A stretch of 64,000 nucleotides of DNA. Source: Viola odorata (taxonomy: Eukaryota > Streptophyta > Magnoliopsida > Malpighiales > Violaceae). Numbering within the stretch: the first letter of the stretch is position 1; each line of letters starts with the position of its first letter. The stretch lies in NCBI GenBank assembly GCA_963691705.1, contig OY829544.1, positions 4,409,501-4,473,500 of the forward strand. The letters run 5' to 3'. The translations under genes and the position numbers were made by a program. Below are positions 22,903 through 37,198 of this stretch, in pieces. Under the pieces are notes generated by a model. It was given only the letters and a program-made list of their open reading frames with translations, did no database searches and was not told the DNA's origin.

Positions 22903-23605
22903 AATGCTGGTCAATTCCAGTTAGATTGGGTAAAGATTATTTTTTTGGTAAGGGCAATTCCTTGCAGTAGTTTTGCAGTGGTTCCTGTAGAAAGTAGAAG
23001 CATCTTATTTGTTGAAGTTTTGAACAGTGCAATGCAATTGTATAGAAAGTTGTTGTATGTAGAATGGTATTGTTCTTCACACCCTTGATGCCTAGATGAG
23101 GCAGAAGTGGCACAACGTTCATATATATTCACACATTAAATCATTCTGTATTATATACTATACATTTGCTAATGATAGAACATCTATTATTATTTCACTC
23201 ATTTTGTTCCTAAAATAAAGTAACCTGGAGAATTCATTACGAACAGTGTCGACAAAAATATAAGCTCAACTAATCGTGATTGGCTCAGTAGAGGGTACAA
23301 GTGCTGGAAGAGAGAAATATTACTGTTTTTTCAAGGAATTTACACTGTGATTGTCCCATCAGTGAGTGATGAAAAAAAACACAAAAAACATTTATATATT
23401 CATTATTGACTGCTAATGCTATACAATAAATGCAAAAAAAATAATGTAACAAATTCGGAGAACATAATAAAGGTAATTTCATTCCAAAATGAATAGAAAA
23501 GAATGATTTTTCTTTTGCTTTTTCTAGTCTGTGCACAACTAACTACCCACACCACCATCCAGCTAGACTACCCATTTCTTTGATTGAAACATAAAAGGTT
23601 AATTA
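22903..23605. other. Convergent 3' region between two genes
   Basis: About 700 bp separate the stop codons of the ACS10-like gene (+) and the LRR kinase gene (-). It should hold both 3' untranslated regions; no other gene is seen. Confidence 0.6.
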
Positions 23606-26363
23606 CTATGGTGATTCCCCTCCATTCCTTATAGACTCAAGGACCTGAACAACCTCAGCCATGCTGGGTCTTCTTGAAGGAACCTCAGAGGTACAAATTA
23701 ATCCTAGTTTCATCACCTGAATCAACTCGTTCTCCGCAAAACCTCGTAAACTTCTGTCAAAGCAATCTGAAGCAGAGCCGGTCTCCAACAACCCGCGAAC
23801 ATATTCACACAGAACCACCACCTCGCTTGCCCTCGGGCTCTCCACGGGTTTTCTCCCAGTGACCAGCTCCAAAAGAATCACTCCAAAGCTATACACATCG
23901 CACTTCTCGCTAAATCTTAAACTTTGAGCCAACTCTGGTGCGACGTACCCTACTGCATTGTGGAATTTGGTTAAACCATAATTGTCTAAAATGGGAAGCA
24001 ACTTCCCTATCCCATAGTCAGACAACTTGGCCTCATAATTCTCATCCAAGAGTACATTAGTGGATTTGATGTTGAGGTGGAGAATTGGAGGTCTGCAATC
24101 ATGGTGTAGATATGAAAGCGCTCTTGCTGTTCCCAGTGCAATTTGAAATCTTCTTGACCAGAACAATTCACTGTTTCCAACACCAGTGCTTGTGCCTGGA
24201 TAATTAAGCCCGTGCAGATTCTCATATAGATTACCATTAGGAACGAATTCAGACAAAATCAACTGCATTGTCCCTGACCAGTAATGACCTAGAAATGCAA
24301 CCAAATTAGGATGATGAATGTTACCTAAACGTCCAATTTCTTGCTCAAATTCATCTTGAGTTCTGATACGGCCCAGGGTATCTAACCTCTTCATTGCAAT
24401 TGAGACTCCACCTTCAAACTTAGTTCTGTAAACTCTTCCAATTGATCCACGGCCTATCTCATTTTCCTTGCCAACCAAAGCTTTGGCACCGGTCTGCCAA
24501 TCTTCGTACCTAGAGGGTACACTCTTGCTAAACAGAACCAGCTTCCCGAATATAACGCTTGATTCAGTAGAACCCATAGGTGTGCTGCCGATGACCATAT
24601 CCAGTGGATCGCGCTCCTCCCTTTTCCTGCTGCGTGCCTTGATGTTCATGATCGATATCACACAAACTCCAGTGAGAATCAACGCAGCAGCAACAATCGC
24701 CACAATGACAGAATTACTAAGCACCTTGTTCTTCTTTCCAGGTGCTCTCCCGCCAGCTCCTGAGCAAGAATTCATCAATGGGGGACCACAAAGCCCAGGG
24801 TTGTCAAGAAATGCAGACGCACCAAAATCCAAAAACTTGGGCACAGAAGGAACGGGACCAGATAGGCTGTTGGAGGAGACATTAAAATGTGACAAGTTTA
24901 TCAAACTTCCAAGTGAAGATGGGATTGCCCCAAAAAAATTATTTCGTGATAAATCAAGAACTTGGAGTTTTGTCAAGTTTCCTAGATTATCTGGTATGCT
25001 ACCGTTAAACTGGTTGCTGTGTAGGTCAAGGACTTCTAAGGAAGTCATATTGTCAAGCGCGCTAGGAATGCCTCCATATAAAGCATTACCAGAAAGATCC
25101 CTGCATCAACCAAAAAGGCAAAGAAAATCAAATTTGAGTGGACAAAGTGCTGATCAAATCTAAAACATCTCAAAGATGGCCTTAGACTCACAGTTCGCGG
25201 AGAAACTTGCAGTTGCTTATCTCCTTCGGAATCTCTCCAACGAGCTTGAGATTGTGCAAGTCCAAAACTAAAAGTAACTCAATTCCTCCAAGCTCTGCAG
25301 GAATTGTCCCCTCAATGGAATTATTGCCCAGATTAAGCACCAAAAGCCCCTTCAACTCAGCAATGCCAACTGGGATACTACCGCGCAGCCTGTTAAACCC
25401 CAACGCGATAACTTCAAGGCTTTTGCAGTTAGTAATGCTCAATGGAATCTCACCATCCAGGTCATTACTTGAAGCATCCAAAAACTCCAGGCTTTGAGTG
25501 CAAGTTCCAATCTGAATCTGCCCTTGAAACCCATTATTGGACACATTGAAGTAAGTCATGTTCTGCCATCCAAGAGCCTCAAACGGTGGCAACCCAGTAA
25601 ATAAATTGCTGCCGAGATCCAAGAAACTCAATCTCTGGCATTTTGAGATCTCCTCAACACTCCCAGTTAAGAAATTGTTCCTCAAAGACATATATTCTAA
25701 CACAGGAATATCACAAACTCGAGGAGGCAATTCGCCACTGAGATTATTGAAAGAGAAATCAAACCCTTCAAGGGTACTGCAGTTCGCGATCGAAACCGGA
25801 ACTGAACCAGAGAGGCTGTTATGGGATAAAGAAACAAACTTGGTCTTGGAACAATACTTGAACAAAGACACTGGAATCTCTCCAGTAAAACTATTCCTAG
25901 ATAAATCAAGAAACCTAATGCTTTGCAACTCCCCAATAAATTCTGGGATTGACCCAGATAAGGCATTAGAACTCACATTAATCTTCCATAATGTGCTTAA
26001 CTCTGCATATTCTAGAGGGATAGTGCCAGTAAATTGATTGCCAAACAATGTCAAGATTCTTAAAGCTCTCAAACCTGATAATGTCGGTGATAAAACCCCA
26101 GACAGGCTCTTGTTCCACAACACAATCCTCTCTACAAAACCATTAGAATTGCAGAGCACACCACTGAAATTACAAGCATTGCCACTCGAGACCCATGTGC
26201 CCAAACTGTTGAAAGGGTCATTGGTGATGCCTGCTCTGAACTGCAGCAAGATCTCCTTCTCATCAGTTGCTGATGAAACTGTGGTGGCAGTGTTTAGACA
26301 AAGAAAGCAACAAATTAAGAGGAAGAGAGCATGAGAAGGACAGAATTGACACAATCTTCTCAT
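23606..26363 (-). CDS. LRR receptor-like kinase with atypical kinase motifs (At1g12460/At1g62950 type)
   Basis: Two exons (26363-25192 and 25100-23606), 888 residues. The start at 26363 is preferred over an upstream in-frame ATG because it directly precedes a signal peptide (MRRLCQFCPSHALFLLICCF). Then come an N-terminal LRR cap (DEKEILLQFRAGI, about 35-75), around 18 leucine-rich repeats, a transmembrane helix near 520-542 (IVAIVAAALILTGVCVISI) and a cytosolic kinase domain to the C terminus. The kinase has the ATP lysine (AMKRL), but the catalytic loop reads HLNIKSTN instead of HRD-K-N and the Mg loop reads DYG instead of DFG. These changes are typical for this plant subfamily, suggesting a pseudokinase or weak kinase that signals through partners. 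The single intron, in the LRR region, interrupts REL-DLS. Confidence 0.93.
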
Positions 26364-29300
26364 GCTCACTGTACAAAGGTTGATAAAAGGATCCACCTTT
26401 TTGGCATTATTGATTGCTGGATCCAATTGAAGGAGGATCTGGTTTGGTCGCAGCAATTACTTGACTTGTTGAGGAGGGTTTTTCCAGTTTTCTAGAATGA
26501 GAACCGCAAAAAGACACAAACTTGACCAAGTAAACCCTCATTTTCCCAACCGCTGGCATCACTGAAATTGAAGAAAAACTCTTAAATTGTGAAACCACAT
26601 TAGCACACAAAACAACAAATGAACAGAACCTTTTTGCTCAAATGGCACAAAAACAAACAAAGATCTAATTAAGAGCATCCAGTACTATTTCTTGGGTTCT
26701 TCAAAGGAAATTAAAGAAAAGAAATTGAAGCGAGTAGTGGCTAAGAAGAAGTGGTGACTGACAGTGTACCTTGGCTGGAAAGGAAGCAGGTGAGGGAATT
26801 AAATAACTCGTATTATTACAGCTTTAAGAGCTTCAAATATTTATGTATGGTTGCCACCAACTGAAGATGAACCACGTGCATGTCCACTTCTCCCTCAATT
26901 ACCACCGATGTTTCAAGGATTTTGTAGTTTTTTTCCTTTCTTTTCTAAAAACCGAGTGTTGTTAAGGATTTTTTAGTTATTTATAAAGAGAAACCAATTA
27001 AGAAAGAAGCCAAGAATCTTTCTTTGTTTATTCAACTAACCAGCATTATCTTTTAAAACGTCTGCTGGTTTTATGTGTTTTAACTTTCAAGTGTGAGACC
27101 CTAGTCATGGGTTTAGTGCACTCTACCAACATATGTGACTTTATTTATTAATTCTTTTTTTTATCGGCTATTCCTCGATTTCCTTTTAGCATACTTATAA
27201 AAATGTCAACCTCATTTTTTATTTGCACTCACACGAATAAATACTCTTTTCAGTTTTCAATAAATGTCGTTCTAGATAAAAAGAATTAGTCGAAAATAGA
27301 TATCGTTTCTTCCTCTCAGTGCATCTGTTTTGCAAACTTTACATTTCTATCCTTATTCAAGCCCGAAGAAAGAACGTGAAAAGTGGATTTGGGGATGAGT
27401 GGATGGTGATTGAATGTTAAAATCAATGGTATAAATGTCAAAAAAAAAACTTTAAAAGAACCAAATAAATTATTTCCTAAAATCTCAATCGATATTCTTT
27501 TCGAGTATTAAGATGTAAAAATTTACTACTACTTATATGAGTGGGGACGTAATGGATGAATTAATATTCAAGAATTACCCTATTTCATTAGTCATCAATT
27601 CATCGTTCATTTAATTTACCTTTTGTTAGTAATTATGATAGAAATAGGTAGAGCATTAATGGTAAAAGAGGAGGGACCCAAAATTAAAACAAGTTAAAAA
27701 GGAAAATAGAATTGAGAAGCAGGGCAGGTCTGTGTGTTCTTTTTTTTGTGTTTTATCTGAGCTGTTGAGTTCTTGGTGCTTCTTTTGTGTATCTGTTTTG
27801 ATTGGGACAAGTGAGAGGACAATCATTGTTCTCTTTATTTATTTATTTATTCATAACCATATTTTTTTATCCTTAAATAATGGAGTAATAATTTATTTAA
27901 TTAAATTTAGTTATGTTTTATTGGTTTGGTAAATTAATAATTAAAATAATATAATAAATAGCATAAATCATATTTTTATATAATAATTAAAATATGACCA
28001 CACGAATTTGAAGTGATTTAGGAATATATATACGTAACTCGAACGAAATTATTCTCACGTATGAAAAAAGCAACGAAAATACTTAAGAGAAAATAAATAA
28101 ATAAAATGTGTGCATATAATGAGAAAACATAAAAAATAGTGGTTACACAGCTGGAGATGAGAGATTCCTATCGGTTTCTGGACGGCACAGCAGCTCCCAC
28201 CCAACTGTAAGATCAGACCCTTGCGTTGTTGAATATTTAAAGCAGCCGTGTCTATTTCAACGTTTTTGTTCGGTGAGAATGAGATGCTAATACTAATATG
28301 GCTTTTGATTTTCTAGTGTTTTCTCTTTTTTAAATGAGAAATCTTTTATATACTCATTTTAAGAATTTGACCGTGAAATTAACAAGGCTCATTTTATGAA
28401 AAAATTAAAAATTAAAAGACAAAGCAAGTCAATTTAACCAATGAGTTAAGTGTTTCGATTGATCCAAACATATGGAATCGTATAGATCGATAAAGATATG
28501 TTTATTTCGAGATTTCATTAAATTTCATTGGGAGGAATTATACGCTGTTATAAAAATCATATATGATTCTTATAAAAGGGAAGAAGAAGAAAGTATTATT
28601 CGGGTGTGCGGACTAAAATTTCTAGAATGTTTTTCATTTTCGATATCTTTTATATTTATTTAAATTTATTTTAAAAAGCATATTAATTTTTTGGATTATT
28701 ATCATCTTAAATAATAAATCTATATATTGAATCGTAAAAACTAATTAAATCCTTGGATAGATATTGATTGGCTCATCATCCTCTTGTTGTGGTCCTGCCT
28801 TCGGTTTCTTTCTTCTTCTTCAATTCACCTTATACGTGTTTTTTATCTTTTCTTTAAGGACCTTCTTACCTTTTGCCGTGTTACATAGGGTCCATGAAAC
28901 GCTTTAAATGCAAGTAAACGCTATAGCTAGTTCTCTTATAATTTGTCTCCGTCTCTGCAAAGATGAATGAGTGACTGCCGACTAATTCTTAGGTGCTCTC
29001 GAAATATCATGTCATAAGTTACACAGTATTATATGTAATAATATTATTGAATCGAATGTAAAATTTGACTTAACATTCTTACGTGAACAAAAGAATTTTT
29101 TATTATTTTTTTGATATTTGTGAAGGTAGAAATAATGTGAATGTTGACAACTCTACTCTCATGCACAGGGAATTGAGAATCCATGTCAAGGTCAGACAAA
29201 AACTTGGAACACTAGTATATGTCAATGAATTGCTTTAATTCAAAGTTGGCAAAAGTGGACAAAAATAAGCCATTTCGACCTGAACCAAACTTGATTGGAA

Positions 29301-30230
29301 ATGAGGATGTTTCAAATGCAACTCCGATGTCTTTATCAATTTAGAGTACATAAGTTTCGTATATTTTTTTTGACACAGATATAAATGTAGATAGTTAGAC
29401 TCGAATTCAAAACCTTACTTTTATTACTTAATATTAAATATTACTGAACTACTAACTCATTATTTCAAAATTCCGTATAAGTTTGTACGTAATTGAGAAA
29501 TGCTAGCAGCATTAATTAACTTGGTTTTTGTTTTTGGCTAATGATAATTTCTCTCTTTTTTCTTTTTTCCTGCTTTTTTTTTATAAATTGATTTAACTTT
29601 CACCTTTTACTAACTCCAGTGATTTTTTTTAATTAGGATTAGTTTTTCAACATAAGTTTGATGTTAAAGTTAAGTTGGTAGAGATCATATTGTAGTTTTC
29701 TAGCTTACAATATGTCACCTACTATACCCAATTTTTTTTCTTTTTTTAAATACTATACCCAAATTTAATATAAGAAAATATGCCCATAATAATGCTTGAA
29801 TGGAAGTAATCTCCACTAAAATCAAAGAAGACGTAGAGCAGAGTCGTTGTAGATATGAGGTGGGCAATCACAATATGGGCCCTAGGACTCCAAAACATGA
29901 GACACGTAGGCCAATCGCATTATGGGCCTTCCTAATATGTGGGTTTGGGCCCTTACCGACATTCACGTGGAGTATTTTGTGGTGACAACCGGAGAAAAAG
30001 AGAAGAAACCGGTGACACAAAAAAGGAGCCAGTTCTTCAGTTCTTCTTCAGTAAGGAGCCAGTCCGTACTGAAATGTATACAATAACAATATGTATATAC
30101 AACATACCACTGTATAATTAGCTGAAAAATAGTCCACTGACGCTCTTACGCTCAACAACTTAGCGCAATTCAACAATTCAAATCCAACACTTAAATTATG
30201 TACAAACAAATGGAAAAGCTGAAAAAAAGA

Positions 30231-30232
<2 letters not shown>
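26364..30232. other. Intergenic region
   Basis: The 5' untranslated region of the LRR kinase gene probably lies in the first few hundred bases. The rest is AT-rich with no recognisable coding sequence, RNA gene or transposon with clear ends. Confidence 0.55.

Positions 30233-30268
<36 letters not shown>
30233..30268. repeat. 36-base uninterrupted G homopolymer
   Basis: A run of 36 consecutive G follows AAAAAAAGAGA and precedes TGTGG. It lies about 220 bp downstream of the stop codon of the TVP38-like gene, so it would be poly-C in that transcript if the 3' UTR reaches it. Such long G runs are rare and error-prone in sequencing, so the length may be an assembly artefact. Confidence 0.9.
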
Positions 30269-30269
<1 letters not shown>

Positions 30270-30489
30270 GTGGTTTGCGTTCTATGCTATGTTAGCTGTC
30301 TGTTCAATTTCCACGCTGTGTGTAGCAGCACCATTCGCATTTGTCACGCAACGGATCATCTTCTACAGATGAAGTAGTCTGATAAAATATAACCCCATCT
30401 TGTCAAACTGTGCACGGCATCATTGGCGAACATGGATGGTGTGGAAAACATTCTTCTTCACTGCGACCGACACTATAAACCTGAAGCTA

Positions 30490-33400
30490 CTACGACAGCA
30501 GTGGCTCATCTTTCACAGCATTGAGCTTCCTTTTCGCATAAATGGTGACTATAACTGCTGTGACCACAGTTGCACAGAAACCAAGAACATTCAAGACAAT
30601 TTGCGTGGCCGAGAGCGAGCGCTGCTCGTGTGAAGCATCGGCCAATGCCCGTATAAGAATCCCACTGCAATAAACAAAAAGAGCATGAGTGTGGGAACGC
30701 ATCAAACACATCCCCTCATTAAACAACTTATCAACACCAGACAACATTGCTGAAACAAAAGAAGTAGCACGCAATATTAATGGCATGCCTGAAAAAAGAG
30801 GAAAGGAACAGACAAATAGAATAATAGTATTACAGCTAAGAACACAACAATGTCCTTCATAAAATTTTCCTTTCCCTCAATATCCTTTGAGAAGAATTGG
30901 AAGAAAAGAATTTTAAAGAGTTCATCTCCAGTGGGTGCTAAGACTGCTCTCCAAAACAATCTTATCGCTATTGCTATGTTAACAATGATAGGTTAAGAAC
31001 AAATTCACACCCAGTCACCAAGTATTATAATTATCTGCTCTCTCAGGAAGAAAACATCTCATAACATTCAATTCCCATTCTCAGCCAAAGTCAGGACTTC
31101 AATGTTAGTTCTGTGATTTGTAACCACTAAAAAGCAGATTAAAGGGAAGATGGAGGCAAATAGAGTGATCTCAGTTTTGAAGTGAAAAGAAGGTGTGAGC
31201 CATTCTCTTGATGCCGAACTCAAGTTATCACACTGTTGACTGGTTAAAGTCAAGCAGTAGGAGTTGGCTACTACACATAGTGCTAGCTAGTCCAAGTTGT
31301 CTAGTGATGTAAAAGGTAATATTGATACTAAAAAGAATTATATTATAAAGAATGACCAAGACTGGAAGAAATGGTTGTTAACAAAAGGGTTTTTACACTA
31401 CAAATTCCCAATTCTATCTACAGTACCACTAGAATAAAAGATTGGTACTATGTGGAGCCCCTTTTTTTTGGTACAAAACCGAACCTTCTACATGTACTAG
31501 AGTGTGAGGAAACATAATATGCAACAGTCCATGATTCAAAGATGTGAAAGAAGCATATGATTAGAACACAAGTGCAAATACTTGTTTAAGTTCAACACCA
31601 AAAGAAAACCGAAAGGGAGCGTGCTTACGTGTATATTGCAATAAAAGCCTCAGGGACCATTCCCAACACTGATCCCAAAATGTACGGTCCATACTTGACA
31701 TCTGTCGCGACAGCACAGTAATTATAGAGAACGTATGGGAAAGGAGAAATCCTGATTAACGCTACAGATCGAAACTGATGAAACCAATTCCCTTCACCAG
31801 CTGATCTCAAAATGGCAGCTTTTTTGGGATATTTTTCCAACCAACCCTGCCAGCAGTTATTATAGAGTTCCATTAGAGAGAGAAAAGGAAAAAGCATTAG
31901 AACTTATGATCAATCGTGGCAAAAGGTTCGTACTTGAGTTTTATGAAGGAACAATGAGCCGATGAAATATGGAAGTGATACACCCACAGTTGCAGCCGAT
32001 ATAATTAATAGAAATCCATAGCCATAACCAAATGTCATCCCAGCCACCCACATAGAAGGAGAAGATGGCAAAAGCAGGGTTGGGAATAACGCCAGAGAAG
32101 CAAAGAGCAGAACCGCCAGCACCGGAGTGCTAAATGTGGTCATCTCCCAGTTTATGATGGGGATAAGTTCCTGAAAATATATCAACCAGCCAGCTAAATT
32201 GGAAAAAAAGGTATGTTTATCCAAGTGCATGCCACAATTTCTTCTACAATACTATATGATGCAGAGAAGCGATATCTTGTTCTATACCAAGTTTCAAGAA
32301 GAGGGGAGCAACTTTATAGTACAACCAGAGCAACCATCAAATCTATTTGATGTACTCCCCAACTCCAATGCTCTACGGTTGAAATCAACAGTAGCATCAA
32401 GAAAGCACCAAACATGTCCATAAATTGAAAATATACATCCAGTACCACGAGTCTGTGATTAGCAACGTTTGCAAAGAAAGACACCTTCTCCATCCAGGGA
32501 GCGAAATCTGATAGCAATCTTGGTAACTAGATGCTAAACAAGAACTTCGAGTCACTATAGCTCATAGGTCCATGGATGAAACCTCAACTAGTTTGGAATA
32601 ACTTTATTTATTTACACTCTTTTCCCCTTTGAACCACAGCATAGCTGTTTACGGGAGACAAAATCATGAAAACGGAGTTTTGAAGGCTCTAATAGGTCTA
32701 AAGTTGAGATATATTCAGAGCTCAAGCAAAAAGGTAGGACACTGCCACCATGACTGCAATTAAAACAAAATACAAAGCACCAGGCTTGTAAAGGAAGTCA
32801 GCTGAAATCTTGTGTGTTCAATGATAGAAGATAACTATCGCATCTATCGGAAGTGCAGCTATTCAATGTGGTTCTAAGCTAGGTGCAATAAACATGTGAA
32901 CCACCGCAGGCATATAACAGAAACAGACAATAACTGGTCAAAACCTTAAAAAAACACCAATGAACAATAGTAGTGTCACCCAAATTTGCTAGGTTCTAAA
33001 GCAGAAAAAAGGAAAAACAAATGCCCTATCAGTTTGCCAGTAACATATGGATATTCAAAACTGGGGAAAATAAAAAGATAAACTAGGGTCCCGTACTTAA
33101 TAGCAAACATACTCAACCATGAGAGCCTCAAGATATCAATAACATAATAATCTTTTATCCATACAGGCTCCCATTGCACTAGAGATAACCACCAATAAAG
33201 CATGTGTGCAGCATAAATAAAACCCTCAGCAGACTAGCACACAAAACAAACCCTAACAATGCAACAATTCATCAGAACTCTAGAAAACCACAAAGAATTT
33301 TACTTCTGAAAACAATAGACAAACAGCAGCGAACATCTCCATTCATAAAGCAACTCAACAAAATTCACAATGAACAAAACAAAACAACTTAATAGACAAA

Positions 33401-33929
33401 CAGCATCAAGCATCTACATTCATAAAGCAACTCAACAAGATTCACAATGAAGAACAAAACAAAACAACTGAAGGTATTATTTAACAAGAAATGAAAATTC
33501 AAAGTAATAAAAGTAAAAAACCTACAAACCGGGAGAAAAAGAGCAGCAGTAACACCGTAAAACAATTTAAACACACTTAAACAAAACCCAAAGCTACACA
33601 TGCACATTCCATAAACCCACAAAAGAATAAAAATTCGTACAAAAGCATTGAAATTGAAGAGGAAAACTGACCTTATCCATGAAATAGGGACCAACCCATT
33701 TGATTACAACAACAGCTAACAATCCCAGGACTACAAGCAACACAAATAGCATTGACCAATACCAAACGACGGCGCATCTTCCTGTCCAACAACACAAGCC
33801 AGACCCCTCTCCTTCTCCTTCTCCTTCTCTATTCTCCTCCAATTTCACATAGTCCCCATCATCACCATCTGCTCTTATCTCCAGCTCTGGCACCGATATT
33901 TCCACACTCTTATTTTCATTGTAAGTCAT
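30490..33929 (-). CDS. TVP38/TMEM64 (DedA, VTT-domain) family membrane protein
   Basis: Four exons (33929-33672, 32170-31934, 31846-31629, 30664-30490) joined at GT-AG sites give 295 residues. The N terminus is acidic with a GEGEGEG run; a transmembrane helix follows ([20 protein letters not shown]). The VTT core spans about residues 100-235: [61 protein letters not shown] and [19 protein letters not shown]-terminal helix follows ([20 protein letters not shown]) and then a basic tail. Relatives (yeast Tvp38, vertebrate TMEM41B/VMP1/TMEM64, bacterial DedA) sit in endomembranes, and several move lipids between leaflets. The start at 33929 is chosen over an in-frame ATG ten codons upstream because MTYNENK begins the acidic region typical of homologues; this choice is not certain. 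Confidence 0.92.
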
Positions 33930-36900
33930 CGAACAACCGAAAAACCCTACCAAGCACAACCGGAGTTAGAGACTTTCAGGCAAAGGTTGAGACTTTCTGT
34001 TCGGTTACTCAGAGGGGGAACCGCGCGGGAAATGAAGGAGAAGGAATTAAGAAGAAAGAAGGAATTAAGAAGAAAGAAGGAAATTCAGGAATGAGATGAG
34101 CAGCAGACTGGCAGATGCGGGGAGACAGAGGATTGATAATAGAGAGGGCATATTGTTAAACGCCAAAGCAACCAAAGGAGACGCGTTGGCTTAATCTGTT
34201 TTTTGTTTTTGTTTTTTGTGTAATGTGTTTCTACAAGTAGATTTTTTATTTTTTATTTTACTCCATTTAGGCTATAATTATTTTGAAATGTCATCTTTTA
34301 TTTTTTATTTTTTTGGTATATGATATCTTTATAACTTAAATTATTTTTGATCTCTTTTCTGTCTTTAACGGATATAAAATTAATCTCATTCGAATAAATT
34401 AATTTTATTTTTAAAATTTTCTAAATTTATATGTAATGTTTCATTTAACATAAAAACTTGATATCAAGTGGGACCCACAATAGTCCGACATAGACAATAA
34501 AAATAATAAAGAAATTGTGGGAATATAAATTTTTTAGCATGCTTATATTTGTCCAATTGCCATCTTTAATCTCTATAGTCTATATGCGATATAATAAAAG
34601 AGTTTAAAAAGAGAGTAGTGATAATAAAGTGATACTGATAACTGAAAAGTGCCGTTATCGGTTCCGCCAATAGCAACTTGTCGTTTCTCAAGTTTGTTAA
34701 GGAAACGTGCCTTTTAGAGCGGTGAGGTGCTTGTGACGTGGAGTGCCGGTGTGCAATAACTGTGACGTGGCGTGGGGTTTTTTTTCTTCATAAATATTGT
34801 CGCGACTTCACCCGTCACGGGAAGTTAAGTGTTTGCGATTTTAAAATCTAATTACAACTCATCTTTTTAATAATTCAATCAGAACATTATTAACTCCTTA
34901 CCTGATATAAAAATAAATAAATGTTTTTAAAGGATACACGAGGGAAAAGTTTGAAAATGAAAAAAAGCTGGAATATGCACCAACCACAACTTTTTTGTTA
35001 AATATTATTTTGATGGCATAAAAAATTATATATATACCTATTATATCCGTGCTCGATTCTTGGTAGATTATTGAATCATTGATTAAAGAGTTCAAATAAT
35101 TTAACGTTCGATTTAGTTCTGAAACAATGCGGAGTAAGTGTGACATTTCGTTAGATCTCTTTCCGAGTGCTTAAAAATGTGACTTGGTCGGGCAAGAGAC
35201 CTTTAATTTGTTAACAATTCTAGTAAGCATGTCTTTTAAAGCAAATAAGAAGGGTAAATTAGTATTTCCGTATATCTCATAAAATATAAGAATTTATTAT
35301 GCTAATCATGTTTGAGTATTAATTTCGTAAAATATAAAAAGAGCTAATGTAGATATAAGAGTATGAGAATAAATATTTGGGATATAAAAATGATCATTAA
35401 TATTTTTATGTACTAGGAGTGAGAAAAAGATTTATATCTTAACATTTTAAATACCAAATTTTTAGGAAATTGTTGGGTAGATCTTGTTTAGAACATTAAA
35501 ATTGACTAATTTCATTTATTTATAATGATAATAATAGATTAAAACTGACAAGTGACGACTTAGAACCATTTAGGAAGAGATCAAGTGTTTTTTTTTCTTC
35601 TTTTCATTCTTCCTTACCAATTTTTAGGAGTAAGTAATGACGACTTAGATTTTGTGGATCCAATAGCTAACTCATCAAGTGGATCGATTTGGGCAGGAAC
35701 AATTAAAGAAACGCTTGTTAATTAAAAAAAAATTAGTTTCATCTTAACTTGGGTTTGTTACTCGATATTTATTGGATCCCTTTTCGCATGTTAGAGCTTG
35801 AGAATAGGTTTAAATGGTACCTCAAAATTTTTAAAACAGCGGCTACATTAAAGTTCAAACTCAAAACCTTAGAATACCAACTTAAGTTCTAAATCAACTT
35901 CGTTGTGCTCTTTCGGTATATTTTCTTTTTCTTGTATAAAAAACTGAACCATAATCTCTTAAAAGTGTTGTTAATCCATTGCACTCATAACTTCCTTTTT
36001 AAACATAATCCATTCACATATGAGGTTCTTTTTATACAAAACCTAATCTCTTTATATTTCAGTAAGGATGTGTTTGGCTCCATATAATTTCTACTTCGTT
36101 TTATTTTTTTATAAAAGAAATGTCAAGTTAAATTTAAAATTATTTTATTTACAATCAAATACTATTTTAATTAATTATAATTAATCAAAATTTGAACATT
36201 TTGTATAAACGCAGAGTTGATATTGTAATAATTAATTCATTGTAAGGTCGGTGATCATAAAAGTGGTGTCGTCGTCTACGTTATTGAAATTTTATATGTG
36301 GTGAAGGATTTTTTCGTAATAATAATAATTATAAGGAAGTCAACAAACAATGATTGGGTAAGCTCTGGCACACGGAATTTGTCATTTTACTTCTAATTTG
36401 AATTATTAATACTATTATTTACTCTCTCCAGTTTCAATTAATTGTCATTTTTCTACTGATATTTATTTTACTGAATATTACTATTTCAGAAAACCAATTA
36501 ATAAAGACTAGAGGTACTCCTAAAATGTCCCACTCATCCACAGATGTCGATAATTGCAAGTCCTGGGCCACTGCCTTTTAATTACTATTAACTCAGCCCA
36601 CCATTCTCCGACATTCTCTCTGTTATGAGGAGAGGTCGGTCGGCCCACTATCTTCCTTACTTCAAGTTTTCTTTTTCTTAGAAGGACTTGAAAATTAATA
36701 TTCCAGCCTCGAATCTTTATTAATATTTTTATTACTATTCAAACAATTGAGTTGCATATTGGTTGAGAAAGTTTTTTTTTTAAATTATTATTTTAGGGTT
36801 GTGATGGAGATGATCTGAATAATTATGCTACTTGTATGAAAAATTTGTGAATTCTTCTCGTTTCTTTTACGAGTATCTAAAAAAACACTAAAAGAATCCC

Positions 36901-37024
36901 GACGACGATCAGTCAATGACCATTACAAATATATAATAAAATATACAATTGGTGCATAGAAGAGTATAATTTAGCTTAACCTAGATAAATATGTTTGTCT
37001 AGTATTTGCATGGAATTTACATAT

Positions 37025-37145
37025 GCATGGCGTTAGCATTGGCAGATGACATGACAAATATGTGTATATATCCTTGCGTTCCGTTAGCATTGCCGGATGT
37101 AATGGCAAATATGTGTATATATATGCATGCCGTTAGCATGCCGTT
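37025..37145. repeat. Tandem repeat, about 51-bp unit
   Basis: Units starting CGTTAGCATTG begin at 37031 and 37082, with a truncated third at 37131. Each contains CAAATATGTGTATATA. The two full copies differ at several bases. Confidence 0.85.
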
Positions 37146-37198
37146 TGAGTTGCATAAAATAACGACTATTAAAAAAGAGAATATTTCCTTATGTATTA

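Noticed and set aside
36420..36520. TACTCTCTCCAGTTTC, possible Stowaway left end
   Set aside because: No matching right end was found within a reasonable distance.
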